From Chloroflexota bacterium (lineage in GTDB: Bacteria > Chloroflexota > UBA11872), in the NCBI GenBank assembly GCA_026707285.1, contig JAPOXD010000009.1, positions 1 to 64,000 of the forward strand: 64,000 nucleotides of DNA, read 5' to 3'. Positions 18,331-27,325 of the stretch are shown in pieces (the stretch's first letter is position 1; every line of letters begins with the position of its first letter). Below the pieces are notes generated by a model. The model worked only from the letters and a program-made list of their open reading frames with translations. It made no database searches and was not told the origin of the DNA. A program made the position numbers and the translations under genes.

Positions 18331-20646
18331 TCACGCAACAGTCTCATCCACCGACAGGGCACCGGCCCGGGTCGCGTCGGCGACAGCGGCAACGGCCTCG
18401 CCCTCGCGCGCCCGCAACACCCGCAGCGTGGCCGCCTTGGCGCTGATGCCCGACGCCACCGGCGGCCCCACGCACGCCGGGCAGCCCTCGGCGCAGTCGC
18501 AGCCGGCGGCCAATTCCGCCGCCGCCTGCATGACCTGGTCGAACGTCGCGTACAACCGCTCACTCAGCCCCACGCCGCCCGGATAGCGGTCGTAGAGGTA
18601 CAGCGTCGGCGCCTGGGTGAACGGCGACTTGATCTCGCTGACCACGCCCAGGTCGTGCGGGTCGCACATCAGATGGACCGCCGCCACGTTGGGCAGCAGG
18701 TGCCGCGCGCCCCAGAGACCGGCTTCGACCTCGCTGCGGGAGAGCGTCTCGGTCAATTCGGGGCGCATCCAGGCCCAGCACGCCTGGGTGTGCATCTCCT
18801 GCTCGGGGAGATCGATGGTGCCCCAGCCCACGTTGTCGTCGTCGCTGATGCGCAGCTTCTTGAAGATCGTGGGCCGGGCCGTCACGCGCACCTCGCCCCA
18901 CGAGCGCCCTAGCGGCGCGTCGGCCTGTTGCTCGAAGTCGTCGAGCACGGCGACGTTCACGTTCATGCTGGCGACGGTGTAGTGCTCCACCGAGACCTCT
19001 TCGACGTACGCCTTGCCCTGCTCCCAGTCGAGGCGGTTGACGTGGTACTGCCGCCCGTCGTGGAGATAGATCGCGTCCTCGTGAACCCGCGTGGGCGCGG
19101 AGAAGCGATCGACCTGGCCGATCACCTCGGGACGGCTCTGGTCGGTCACGATCACGATGTTGTCGAGCGTGCCGGTGCGCAGGCTCACGTATTGGGCGGG
19201 GTAGTCGTCGGCGGTCCAGTGATAGGTGCCGCCGGCCTTGTGCAAGACGCCCGCGTCCTCGAGCATTCGCACGCCGCCGTCCGTGGTGGGTACGCCGAAA
19301 GTCTCGTTCTCGACCAGCGGGAGCTCGAATGCGGCGCACTTGAGGTGGCTGGTGTAGACGTAGACGTTGTCGGGATTGATGAGCGCCGACTCGACCGACT
19401 CGCGCAGCACGAAGTCCGGATTGCGCGCCACGAACTGGTCCAGCGGGCTCGATCCGGCCACGTAGACCGCCACCGAAGACTCGCGGCGGCGTCCCGCGCG
19501 TCCCACCTGCTGCCAGAAGCTCGCCAGCGACCCCGGATAGCCGCACAGCACCGCCGCCTGCGCCTGCCCGATGTCCACGCCCAGCTCCAGGGCGTTGGTG
19601 GCCACGACCGCCCGCACGGTGCCGTCGCGCAGCCCCGCCTCGATCTCGCGGCGCTCGGCCGGCAGGTAGCCGCCGCGGTAGCCGCGCACCTCGCCACGGC
19701 CCAGATGCGGACCGCCGCGCAGCTTGCTCAGCAGCAGCTCGGCGGCGGTGCGGCTGCGGGCGAAGGTGAGCGTCTGGATGTCGTTGCCCAGCAGCACCCC
19801 GGCGATCTCAGCCGCCGCGTCGATCTCCGAGGCCCGAATCCCCAACTGCGCGTTCACCACCCGCGGGTTGTAGAAGATCAGATGCTTCTCGCCGCGCGGC
19901 GAGCCGTCGTCGTCCACCACGCCCAGGTCGCGCTCCGTGAGCCGGTCGGCCAGCTGCTTGGGATTGGCGATGGTGGCGGAGCAGGCCACGATCTGCGGTC
20001 GCGAGCCGTAGAACTCGGCCACGCGCAGCAGGCGCCGCAGCACGTTGGCCAGGTGGCTGCCGAAGATGCCGCGATAGACGTGCAGCTCGTCGAGCACGAT
20101 GAAGCGCAGGTTCTCGAACAGCCGGGTCCATTGGGTGTGGTGCGGCAGGATGCCCTGGTGGAGCATGTCGGGGTTGGTGATCACCACGTGCCCGGCCTGC
20201 CGCAGCTTGCGCCGCGCGGTCGTCGGGGTGTCGCCGTCGTAGGTGTAGGTCTTGATGTCGGCTTCGGCGACCTGGATCAGCGCGTACAGCTCGTCGAGCT
20301 GGTCCTGCGCCAGGGCCTTGGTGGGGAATAGGTAGAGCGCGCGCGCCTGGGGATCGTCCAGGATGGCCTGGACGACCGGCACGTTGTAGCAGAGGGTCTT
20401 GCCCGAGGCCGTGCCGGTGACGATGCAGACGTCCTCGCCGCCGAGCACCCGCGCGATGGCCTCGGACTGGTGGGTGTAAAGCTCGCGCACGCCGCGCCGC
20501 TCCAGCGCCCGCCGCAACACCGGCGCGACGCCCTGGGGCCAGTCCCCATACCGCGCCTCGCGCGCGGGTCGGACCTTCCAGGCGGTGACGCCGCGAGCAA
20601 AGGCCGCGTCGCCCGAAAGACGGTCGGCAAGCTGCGCGGCGTTCAT
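18331..20646 (-). CDS. mrfA: YprA/MrfA-like DEAD/DEAH-box helicase with C-terminal cysteine cluster
   Basis: Walker A GTASGKTLCYNVPV, FIVLDELHVYRG, VGRAGRRRESSVAVYVAG, C-terminal CDCAEGCPACVGP. Confidence 0.9.
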   Translation of the reverse strand: MNAAQLADRLSGDAAFARGVTAWKVRPAREARYGDWPQGVAPVLRRALERRGVRELYTHQSEAIARVLGGEDVCIVTGTASGKTLCYNVPVVQAILDDPQARALYLFPTKALAQDQLDELYALIQVAEADIKTYTYDGDTPTTARRKLRQAGHVVITNPDMLHQGILPHHTQWTRLFENLRFIVLDELHVYRGIFGSHLANVLRRLLRVAEFYGSRPQIVACSATIANPKQLADRLTERDLGVVDDDGSPRGEKHLIFYNPRVVNAQLGIRASEIDAAAEIAGVLLGNDIQTLTFARSRTAAELLLSKLRGGPHLGRGEVRGYRGGYLPAERREIEAGLRDGTVRAVVATNALELGVDIGQAQAAVLCGYPGSLASFWQQVGRAGRRRESSVAVYVAGSSPLDQFVARNPDFVLRESVESALINPDNVYVYTSHLKCAAFELPLVENETFGVPTTDGGVRMLEDAGVLHKAGGTYHWTADDYPAQYVSLRTGTLDNIVIVTDQSRPEVIGQVDRFSAPTRVHEDAIYLHDGRQYHVNRLDWEQGKAYVEEVSVEHYTVASMNVNVAVLDDFEQQADAPLGRSWGEVRVTARPTIFKKLRISDDDNVGWGTIDLPEQEMHTQACWAWMRPELTETLSRSEVEAGLWGARHLLPNVAAVHLMCDPHDLGVVSEIKSPFTQAPTLYLYDRYPGGVGLSERLYATFDQVMQAAAELAAGCDCAEGCPACVGPPVASGISAKAATLRVLRAREGEAVAAVADATRAGALSVDETVA

Positions 20647-20925
20647 GCGGGGATGGGGTGGCTATACAAAAGGGCACCACCGGAAACGCCAAGCGTCACC
20701 CGCTCACCCTAGCGCACGATCCCCCACCACACAAATACCGAACACCCTGCTCCAGGGACGGTGATATGGCGAGCCTAATATTGAGCCAATGTGTCCTGGC
20801 GCGGCTCTCTCAGCAGATTACCCAGTCTCTGGGCAATATGGCAGAGTGTTAGTTTCAGGCTGAAGCCATTCCGAATACGCCAAGCATCTTCTGTCCTCTG
20901 GCGACGAAGTTGAAATAGGCAAGAC

Positions 20926-21723
20926 ATGCATTCGACATCATACCCAATTCGGATGATATCTAGTTGCGCACAGCAAGTAGCATTGACATTGATCATTGGG
21001 ACTGTCTGGCTGTTGATCGATGTGCGCGATACACAAGCACACTCATGCGTTCCGGATGCCACGCACGCGGCATACGATGAGGCGTTTGGTAAAGCCGAAG
21101 CGGTATTCGCAGGAGAACCGATTGCCAGATACACGCTATATCCTCCTTATATCGATATTGATTCCCTAAATCTCACCCTCGGATATGGTTGGATATCTCT
21201 ATATTTGATCAAGGTCAATGCTATATGGAAAGGTCCGCTTTATGAGTACGTATACGTCGGCGGCGGCGGGTACGCACTTGGTGTGAAGTACCTAGTCTAC
21301 GCTAGGCGCAATGCGACGATCGCAGTCAGCTGCGGTGGAGGACCGACTCCCCTCACGGCGGCGCACGAGATTCTGGACAAACTCGGAGAGGGCGAGCCGC
21401 CAATCGCGGGATCACGCGATTCCTATCCGTGGAGATGGAGTGACTGGATAACCGAAGAGGCCCTCTTGGAGCAGTTTGGCGATTGTCTACGCACAGTGGA
21501 TATGCACTCGTTTCCGAGTTCCCCTGCGCCGGCATCAGTGGCCGTATCCCCTCCCGTGCCGGTGCCGATAGAAGCCCCGGAGCTTGCCGCATTCTGCGAG
21601 AACACGGGTACGCCGAAATGGCTAGTCCCAGCGGTGGCCGGCTCGGCAGGAGGCTTCGTGGCGCTGCTCGTGGGCGCATCTGGGGCCGTTCATACGCTGA
21701 GGCGCCGACGCGGCGGCACTTAG
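20926..21723 (+). CDS. Secreted/anchored protein with NTR/TIMP-like domain and C-terminal TM
   Basis: Signal-like N-terminus, HSCVPDATHAAYDEAFGKAEAVFAGEP...VNAIWKGPLYEYVYV...LGVKYLVYARRN...SCGGGPTPLTAAHEILDKLG; C-terminal VPAVAGSAGGFVALLVGASGAV plus RRRR. Confidence 0.65.
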   Translation: MHSTSYPIRMISSCAQQVALTLIIGTVWLLIDVRDTQAHSCVPDATHAAYDEAFGKAEAVFAGEPIARYTLYPPYIDIDSLNLTLGYGWISLYLIKVNAIWKGPLYEYVYVGGGGYALGVKYLVYARRNATIAVSCGGGPTPLTAAHEILDKLGEGEPPIAGSRDSYPWRWSDWITEEALLEQFGDCLRTVDMHSFPSSPAPASVAVSPPVPVPIEAPELAAFCENTGTPKWLVPAVAGSAGGFVALLVGASGAVHTLRRRRGGT

Positions 21724-21791
21724 GCTGAAGCCGCCGCGCAACCGAGGTTGGTTACATCCCTGGCGTAGAGCCTTCCCATAGTCGATACGGC

Positions 21792-21812
21792 GGGCAGGTT
21801 TGAAACCTGCCC
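21792..21812. repeat. Type C palindromic repeat GGGCAGGTTTGAAACCTGCCC
   Basis: Palindromic; stem differs from the other two copies by paired changes. Confidence 0.8.
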
Positions 21813-21850
21813 CTACCGGACAACGCGAACGCCTCGGATAGATAGAGGGG

Positions 21851-23005
21851 TCAGGCCGCCCAGCTTGCGACGAAATCGTCCACCGTCACCGGCTGCCGCA
21901 GTTCGGCGTGGAGGCGTTGCGCCAGCCAGTTGCAGCGGCGCCACATTTCGTCGGCCTCGGCGTCGCTGAACCACTCGCCGAAGTCCGCTCCCCAGCCCAG
22001 GGTGAGCGGATGCAGGGACTTGGCCTCACGCTGCAGATCCTCCGGCAACTCGTCGAAGTCTGGCTGCCTGAGCAGGTAGATGTGCCGCGCGGCTTCGGCC
22101 ACGCATGCCGTGAGGGTCAGCTTGGAAGCCGGACCGGCGCCAGGATGCAAGCCCTCGAGCGCCGTGCGAAAGGCCGCCGCGTCGCCGTCCAGGACGCCCT
22201 GCAGCGCCTGCGCGGTGAGGTCCCGCTGCTCCGCCGCGAGGCGATTCCAGCTCTGGAACGCGGCGGCGGACGACGGCGAGAGATGGCGCGTGAAGCCCGG
22301 ATCACGCGGCATGGCGTGCACCGATATGCCGCCGTGCACCGTGCGTCGGAGCTTCATGCTGTAGTTGCTGCCCCAGTGCAACATGCTGTGGTAGTAGATC
22401 AAGCCGTCGCCGGCCTTGAGCTTCACCGGCATGCCGCCCGGCAGCGGCGACCGCGGATCATTCTTGAGCCGGCGGTCCTCCTCGGGCGTGTTCAGGCGGC
22501 GGTGGCTGCCCGGAACCACCCAGAACACGTCGTCGTCGTAGAGCGGCAGGTTCCATTGCAGGTAGCGCGGGCCGGTTTCCGCCAGCTCCTCTTGCAGCAG
22601 CCAGAGCGGCGCCACCCCGTTGTTTCCAATGTCGCGGTGCCACTTGGCGGGGCCGTGGTCGACGCGCGGGTTGCACATCATCATCATGTGCATGGGCACC
22701 GCCTCGGTCCCGCTGAGCAGCTCGCGGCTCGTGCCCATGACCGGCTCGCTGAGCCATAGCTCGACCGCCGGCGCGGTTTCCTCGTCCACCAGCGCGTGGA
22801 AGTCGGGCACGCGCGGCTGCATGTGTTTCTCCCACGTGCCGCCGGGCGGATCGTCGGGACCGGCCTCGCGGCGCCAGACCTCGCGCTGCCGTTCCAGCAA
22901 GCCCTCGCAGGCCTCCCGCACCGCGTCGAGCCGGTCGGCGGGGATGACGTTGCGCACGAAGAGATAGCCGTCGCGACGGAGCATTGACTTGTTCAGGCTG
23001 GGCAT
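21851..23005 (-). CDS. Phytanoyl-CoA dioxygenase (PhyH) family protein
   Basis: 384 aa; AKWHRDIG (HxD), VVPGSHRRLNTPEEDRRL, GDGLIYYHSMLHWGSNYS. Confidence 0.88.
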   Translation of the reverse strand: MPSLNKSMLRRDGYLFVRNVIPADRLDAVREACEGLLERQREVWRREAGPDDPPGGTWEKHMQPRVPDFHALVDEETAPAVELWLSEPVMGTSRELLSGTEAVPMHMMMMCNPRVDHGPAKWHRDIGNNGVAPLWLLQEELAETGPRYLQWNLPLYDDDVFWVVPGSHRRLNTPEEDRRLKNDPRSPLPGGMPVKLKAGDGLIYYHSMLHWGSNYSMKLRRTVHGGISVHAMPRDPGFTRHLSPSSAAAFQSWNRLAAEQRDLTAQALQGVLDGDAAAFRTALEGLHPGAGPASKLTLTACVAEAARHIYLLRQPDFDELPEDLQREAKSLHPLTLGWGADFGEWFSDAEADEMWRRCNWLAQRLHAELRQPVTVDDFVASWAA

Positions 23006-23083
23006 GGGGACTCCGATGTTGGGTGTCGCCCTACGCGGCGGTTTGGGCTGAGCGTTTCACGCACGATACTTGGTGCGGCGTTT

Positions 23084-23112
23084 CCCACGCTGCACGCAGC
23101 GCGGGCCACCGG
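23084..23112. repeat. Type B palindromic repeat
   Basis: CCCACGCTGCACGCAGCGCGGGCCACCGG. Confidence 0.85.
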
Positions 23113-23200
23113 CAAGCGGTCAATCCGGTCCCCTCTCCCCACCGTGGGAGAGGGATAGAGCCTGCCCCGGACTTGATCCGGGGGTGAGGGGACGGCCGCC

Positions 23201-23229
23201 CCCACGCTGCACGCAGCGCGGGCCACCGG
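23201..23229. repeat. Type B palindromic repeat
   Basis: CCCACGCTGCACGCAGCGCGGGCCACCGG, identical to copy at 23084. Confidence 0.85.
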
Positions 23230-23253
23230 ACCGGAATTCCCGCTCCGTTCGGT

Positions 23254-23532
23254 GTAGGGGCAGCCCTTGTGGCTGCCCGGATCCACCCGGACGGGCGCCC
23301 ACCAGGGACGCCCCTACGCGGACGTGGGCCCGCCGGGCCTGGACTTCCATCCCGTTCGATGTAGGGGCAGCCCTTGTGGCTGCCCGGATCACCCGGACGG
23401 GCGCCCACCAGGGGCGCCCCTACTCGGGCACGGGCATCGCCGGATCTCGATTCCGGCCTCCGGTCCGTGTAGGGGCAGCCCTTGTGGCTGCCCGGATGCA
23501 CCCGGACGGGCGCCCACCAGGGGCGCCCCTAC
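23254..23532. repeat. Tandem array of three Type A REPIN-like elements (23254-23317, 23361-23423, 23469-23532)
   Basis: Starts 107 and 108 bp apart; each GTAGGGGCAGCCCTTGTGGCTGCCCGG...GGGCGCCCACCAGGG(A/G)CGCCCCTAC. Confidence 0.92.
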
Positions 23533-23554
23533 GCGGGCAACGGAGTCGCTGGGC

Positions 23555-24709
23555 CTACGTGCCCCAACTCGCGGCGAAATCGTCCAGCGTCACCCGCTGC
23601 GGGGGCTCGGCGTGGAGGCGCTGCGCCAACCACTCGAAGCGACGCCACAACTCGTCGGCCTCGGCGTCGCTGAACCGGTCGGCAAAGGCCGGTCCCCAGC
23701 CCAACGTGAGCGGGTGGAGGTGCGTCGCCTGTCGCTGCATCGCCTCCGGCAGGTCGTCGAAGCCCGGCTGCTTGAGCCAGTGGATGTGCCGCGCGGCCTC
23801 GCCCAGGCACGCCGTGAGGGTCAGCTTGGAAGCCGGACCGGCGCCGGGGTGCAAGCGCTCGAGCGCCGTTTCAAATCCTGGCGCGTCGCCGTCCAGGACG
23901 CCGCGCAGCGCCTGCGCGGTGAGGTCCCGTTGCTCCGCCGCGCGGCGATTCCAGGTCTCGAACGCGGCGGCGGACGACGACGAGAGATGGCGCGTGAAGC
24001 CTATGTCCCGCGGCATGGCGTGTACGGCCATGCCGCCGTGCACCGTGCGCCGCAGCTTCGGGCTGTAGTTGCTGCCCCAGTGCAACATGCTGTGAAGGTA
24101 GATCAAGCCGTCGCCGGCCTTGAGCTCCACGGGCATACCGCCCGGCAGCGGCGACCGCGGATCGTCCTTGAGCCGCCGGTCCTCGTCCGGCGTATTCAGG
24201 CGCCGGTGGCTGCCCGGCACCACCCAGAGCACGTCGTCGTCGTAGAGCGGCAGGTTCCACTGGAGATAGCGCGGACCGGTTTCCGCCAGTTCCTCTTGCA
24301 GCAGCCACAGCGGGGCCACCTCGAGCGGCCCGATGTCACGGTGCCACTTGGCGGGGCCGTGGTCGGTGCGCGGGTTGCACATCATCATCATGTGCATGGG
24401 CACCGCCTCGGACCCGCTGAGCAGCTCGCGGCTGATGCTCATGACCGGCTCGCTGAGCCACATCTCGACCGCCAGCGCGGTTTCCGCGTCCACCAGCGCG
24501 TGAAACTCGGGCACGCGCGGCTGAGGGCGCATGTCCCACACGCCGCCGGGGAGATCGTCGGGCCCAGCCTCCTGGCGCCAGATCTCGCGCTGTCGGTCCA
24601 GCACGCCCTCGCAGGCTTCGCGCACGTCGTCGAGCCGGTCGGCCGGGATGACGTTGCGCACGATGACGTAGCCGTCGCGACGGAGCAGGGATTGGTTCAG
24701 GCTGGGCAT
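23555..24709 (-). CDS. Phytanoyl-CoA dioxygenase (PhyH) family protein, close paralog of 21851-23005
   Basis: 384 aa; AKWHRDIGPLEVAPLWLLQEELAETGPRYLQWNLPLYDDDVLWVVPGSHRRLN. Confidence 0.88.
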   Translation of the reverse strand: MPSLNQSLLRRDGYVIVRNVIPADRLDDVREACEGVLDRQREIWRQEAGPDDLPGGVWDMRPQPRVPEFHALVDAETALAVEMWLSEPVMSISRELLSGSEAVPMHMMMMCNPRTDHGPAKWHRDIGPLEVAPLWLLQEELAETGPRYLQWNLPLYDDDVLWVVPGSHRRLNTPDEDRRLKDDPRSPLPGGMPVELKAGDGLIYLHSMLHWGSNYSPKLRRTVHGGMAVHAMPRDIGFTRHLSSSSAAAFETWNRRAAEQRDLTAQALRGVLDGDAPGFETALERLHPGAGPASKLTLTACLGEAARHIHWLKQPGFDDLPEAMQRQATHLHPLTLGWGPAFADRFSDAEADELWRRFEWLAQRLHAEPPQRVTLDDFAASWGT

Positions 24710-24788
24710 GGAGACTCCGGTTCTGGACGACGCGCTACGCGTCGAAATGGGCTAAGCGCATCACGCAAGTCACATGAGTGCCGCGTAT

Positions 24789-24817
24789 CCCACGCTGCAC
24801 GCAGCGCGGGCCACCGG
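24789..24817. repeat. Type B palindromic repeat
   Basis: CCCACGCTGCACGCAGCGCGGGCCACCGG. Confidence 0.85.
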
Positions 24818-24833
24818 ACAGAGCCCGTTCGGT

Positions 24834-24897
24834 GTAGGGACAGCCCTGGTGTCTGCCCGGTTCGAACCCGCCGGGCGCCCACAAGGGGCGCCCCTAC
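24834..24897. repeat. Type A REPIN-like element (diverged left arm)
   Basis: GTAGGGACAGCCCTGGTGTCTGCCCGGTTCGAACCCGCCGGGCGCCCACAAGGGGCGCCCCTAC. Confidence 0.85.
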
Positions 24898-24963
24898 GCG
24901 GACAGGGGCGTCCCCCGAACTGGATTCCGGCTTTCGGCGGAATGACGGAACGCTCCACACGCC

Positions 24964-25875
24964 CTACGACCCGTCCAGGCCGATGTATTTCATCACCTGG
25001 TCCACCCACACGTCGTCGTAGCCCCTGCCTTCCCAGAGGCGGATCAGCGGCGCGTCGGCATCGGTGGGATGCACGCCCGCGGGATCGTGATCCAGGACGC
25101 CCAGGAGCTGGCGCCGCACGGGGTCGGCACGCGCGATCAGCTCCGGTGAGCTGGAAACGCGGTCGCCCAGCCGCATCCAGATCGGGGAGTAGACGTAGAA
25201 GAGATTCTTGCGCCGCACGTTCGAGGTATTGCGCGAAACCGAGTGCCACAGGGCGTTGTGAAACAGCATCGCGTCGCCCGCGCGCAGCAGCAGTTGCTTC
25301 GCGCCCGGCACGCCGGCATCGATCTCGTCGACCTCCTTGAAGCGGCTCGGCGAAGCGAGGATTTCCGCGTTGGCGTCCTCTCGCGGAAAGTTGCCGCGGT
25401 GGCTGCCGGGAATAAGCAGGAAGTTGCCCATGTCGGGCGCGTCCACGTCGGTGAGAAACCAGCCGATCTTGAGGTGCAGCAGCGGCGTGAGCCCGCCCGC
25501 GCTCGGAAACGGGTAGGGCTTGGGGCCGTCGTAGTGCCAGCGGCTGCCGGGATGCGGCGTGGGCGGGCGCACCATCACCTGCGACGCAAGCAGCTGGATC
25601 GTAGCGCCCATCAGGTCCAGCACGATGCCCAGGTGATTGGGGTGATCGATGAGATCGAGGAAGGCGTCGTCCTCCTCGATCACGTTGAGGGTGCTCAACC
25701 ACTCGTCGGGCGAACGGCCGGCGCGCTGCGAAGCCTCGTCGACGCGGTCCACGGCGTCGCCGAGCCGCGCGATTTCTTCAGGCGACAGCACGCCGGGCAG
25801 CACCAGATAGCCCTGTGTGTCCCAGTGCTCGCGCTGCTCGGGCGTCAGGCGCGTGAGGGTCTTGACGTCGATCAC
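24964..25875 (-). CDS. Phytanoyl-CoA dioxygenase (PhyH) family protein
   Basis: 303 aa; GSRWHYDGPKPYPFPSAGGLTPLLHLKIGWFLTDVDAPDMGNFLLIPGSHRGNFPRE; RAGDAMLFHNALWHSVSRNTS. Confidence 0.9.
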   Translation of the reverse strand: MIDVKTLTRLTPEQREHWDTQGYLVLPGVLSPEEIARLGDAVDRVDEASQRAGRSPDEWLSTLNVIEEDDAFLDLIDHPNHLGIVLDLMGATIQLLASQVMVRPPTPHPGSRWHYDGPKPYPFPSAGGLTPLLHLKIGWFLTDVDAPDMGNFLLIPGSHRGNFPREDANAEILASPSRFKEVDEIDAGVPGAKQLLLRAGDAMLFHNALWHSVSRNTSNVRRKNLFYVYSPIWMRLGDRVSSSPELIARADPVRRQLLGVLDHDPAGVHPTDADAPLIRLWEGRGYDDVWVDQVMKYIGLDGS

Positions 25876-25984
25876 GGGCGCACCTCCCGGCGGGCTGCCA
25901 TCGGGGGTCCAAGTCTCGGTCGGCGACAGCGTAGCGCGAGCGACACTGGGACGTTACGAGTCCGTCGTTCCGAACGCACCAATC

Positions 25985-26094
25985 GTCATTCCGAACGTAG
26001 TGAGGAATCTAAGGACGCGGTGCCCTCTCCCCACCCCTTGGATTTCTCGCTCCGCTCGAAATGACAGTAGTTGGCTCGAAATGACATGAGTTGG
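25985..26094. repeat. Short dispersed intergenic repeat (ERSEES-type) with a 20-bp direct repeat at 26055-26094
   Basis: GTCATTCCGAACGTAGTGAGGAATCTAAG...GGATTTCTCGCTCCGCTCGAAATGAC; CTCGAAATGACAGTAGTTGG then CTCGAAATGACATGAGTTGG. Confidence 0.6.
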
Positions 26095-26168
26095 CCCGTT
26101 ACTTCGACCTCGAAGTTAAACGCCGAACGTGTATAAAAACTCCAGCCTCGGCCCGCCGCGAAGACGCC

Positions 26169-26930
26169 CTACCAGTTGCCGTTGACCAGCCAGCCGCCGT
26201 CGGCGAAGAGGCAGTGGCCGGTGACGAAGCTCGACTCGTCGGAGGCCAGGAAGACCGCCGCGGCGGCGATCTCCTCCGGCGTGCCCAAACGTCCGGCGGG
26301 AACCCGCAGCATCAGCGGGGCGATGGCCTCGTTGCCCTCTTCGCGGGCGCCGCGAAACAGGGGCGTGTCGGTGTAGCCGGGGCCGATGGAGTTGGCCCGC
26401 ACGCCGTGCTCCGCCAGCTCGACCGCCATCACCTGGGTGGCCATGATGACCGCCGCCTTCGAGGTGCAGTACGCGATGCGCTCACTGACCGCGCGTCCGC
26501 CATAGATCGACGCGATGTTGATGATGGAGCCCGTACCGTCGGTCACCATGCGGCGGGCCGCCGTCTGGGCGCTGAAGACGACCGCGTCGAGATTGAGGTC
26601 CATCAGGCGGCGCCAATCCTCGCGCGTGTGGTCCAGGAACATGGCCCCGATGGAGACTCCGGCGCTGCCGACCCACACGGTGAGGCCGCCGAGGTCGCTC
26701 ACGACGCCGTCGACGAAGCGATCCAGGTCGTCCTGCTCGGTCACGTCGATCGGCATGTCCAGGGCGCGCCGGCCGAGCGCGCGCACCTCGTCGGCCACGC
26801 CGGCGGCCCGTTCCGGATCGAGGTCGCCGATCGCGACGTCCGCCCCCTCGCGCGCGAACGCCAGCGCGCAGGCGCGGCCAATGCCCGAGCCGCCACCGGT
26901 GATGGCGGCGATCTTGCCCTCCAGCCGCAT
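26169..26930 (-). CDS. SDR family oxidoreductase
   Basis: MRLEGKIAAITGGGSGIGRACALAFAREGADVAIGDLD; YCTSKAAV; start CAT at 26928-26930. Confidence 0.9.
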   Translation of the reverse strand: MRLEGKIAAITGGGSGIGRACALAFAREGADVAIGDLDPERAAGVADEVRALGRRALDMPIDVTEQDDLDRFVDGVVSDLGGLTVWVGSAGVSIGAMFLDHTREDWRRLMDLNLDAVVFSAQTAARRMVTDGTGSIINIASIYGGRAVSERIAYCTSKAAVIMATQVMAVELAEHGVRANSIGPGYTDTPLFRGAREEGNEAIAPLMLRVPAGRLGTPEEIAAAAVFLASDESSFVTGHCLFADGGWLVNGNW

Positions 26931-27026
26931 GTTCAGTCTCCTTCGATGTTGGGTTGCACGGATTGGCTGCCGCATTGTCGCGAGAATTCGCGGACGGCGG
27001 GGACGCATCCGGTGGCCCACGCTGTT

Positions 27027-27054
27027 CGGTGGCCCATGCTGCGTGCAGCATGGG
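27027..27054. repeat. Type B palindromic repeat (reverse orientation, compensated stem)
   Basis: CGGTGGCCCATGCTGCGTGCAGCATGGG; partial second copy at 27009-27024. Confidence 0.8.
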
Positions 27055-27325
27055 AAGGGCCGTTCCCCTCACCGCTTCCCCCGGTTGCGACCTTCGCGTA
27101 AACCCTCGTCATTCCCGCGAAGGCGGGAATCCACCCTTCACTGAATCCGGGGGCGGAGAGGATGCGCCCGGTCTTCCTCACGCCCGGCTGAATCTTGCAA
27201 GTGTCTGCGGTGGAGAAAGGGAACCGGACATTCGGCTAGAAACAAGCCGCTATCCTATCCCCGAGCGCTGAACTACCCGCGGCCGGGATCGGCCGCCGAT
27301 GCACCCCTTTACCGGAGGATTCCCC

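Noticed and set aside
23254-23532. Regularly spaced repeats considered as a CRISPR array
   Set aside because: Unit is 107-108 bp with long imperfect palindromes, spacers are themselves similar, there are only three units and no cas genes.
23267-25021. 584-aa plus-strand ORF
   Set aside because: Begins in repeat elements and continues antisense to a PhyH gene; not a plausible protein.
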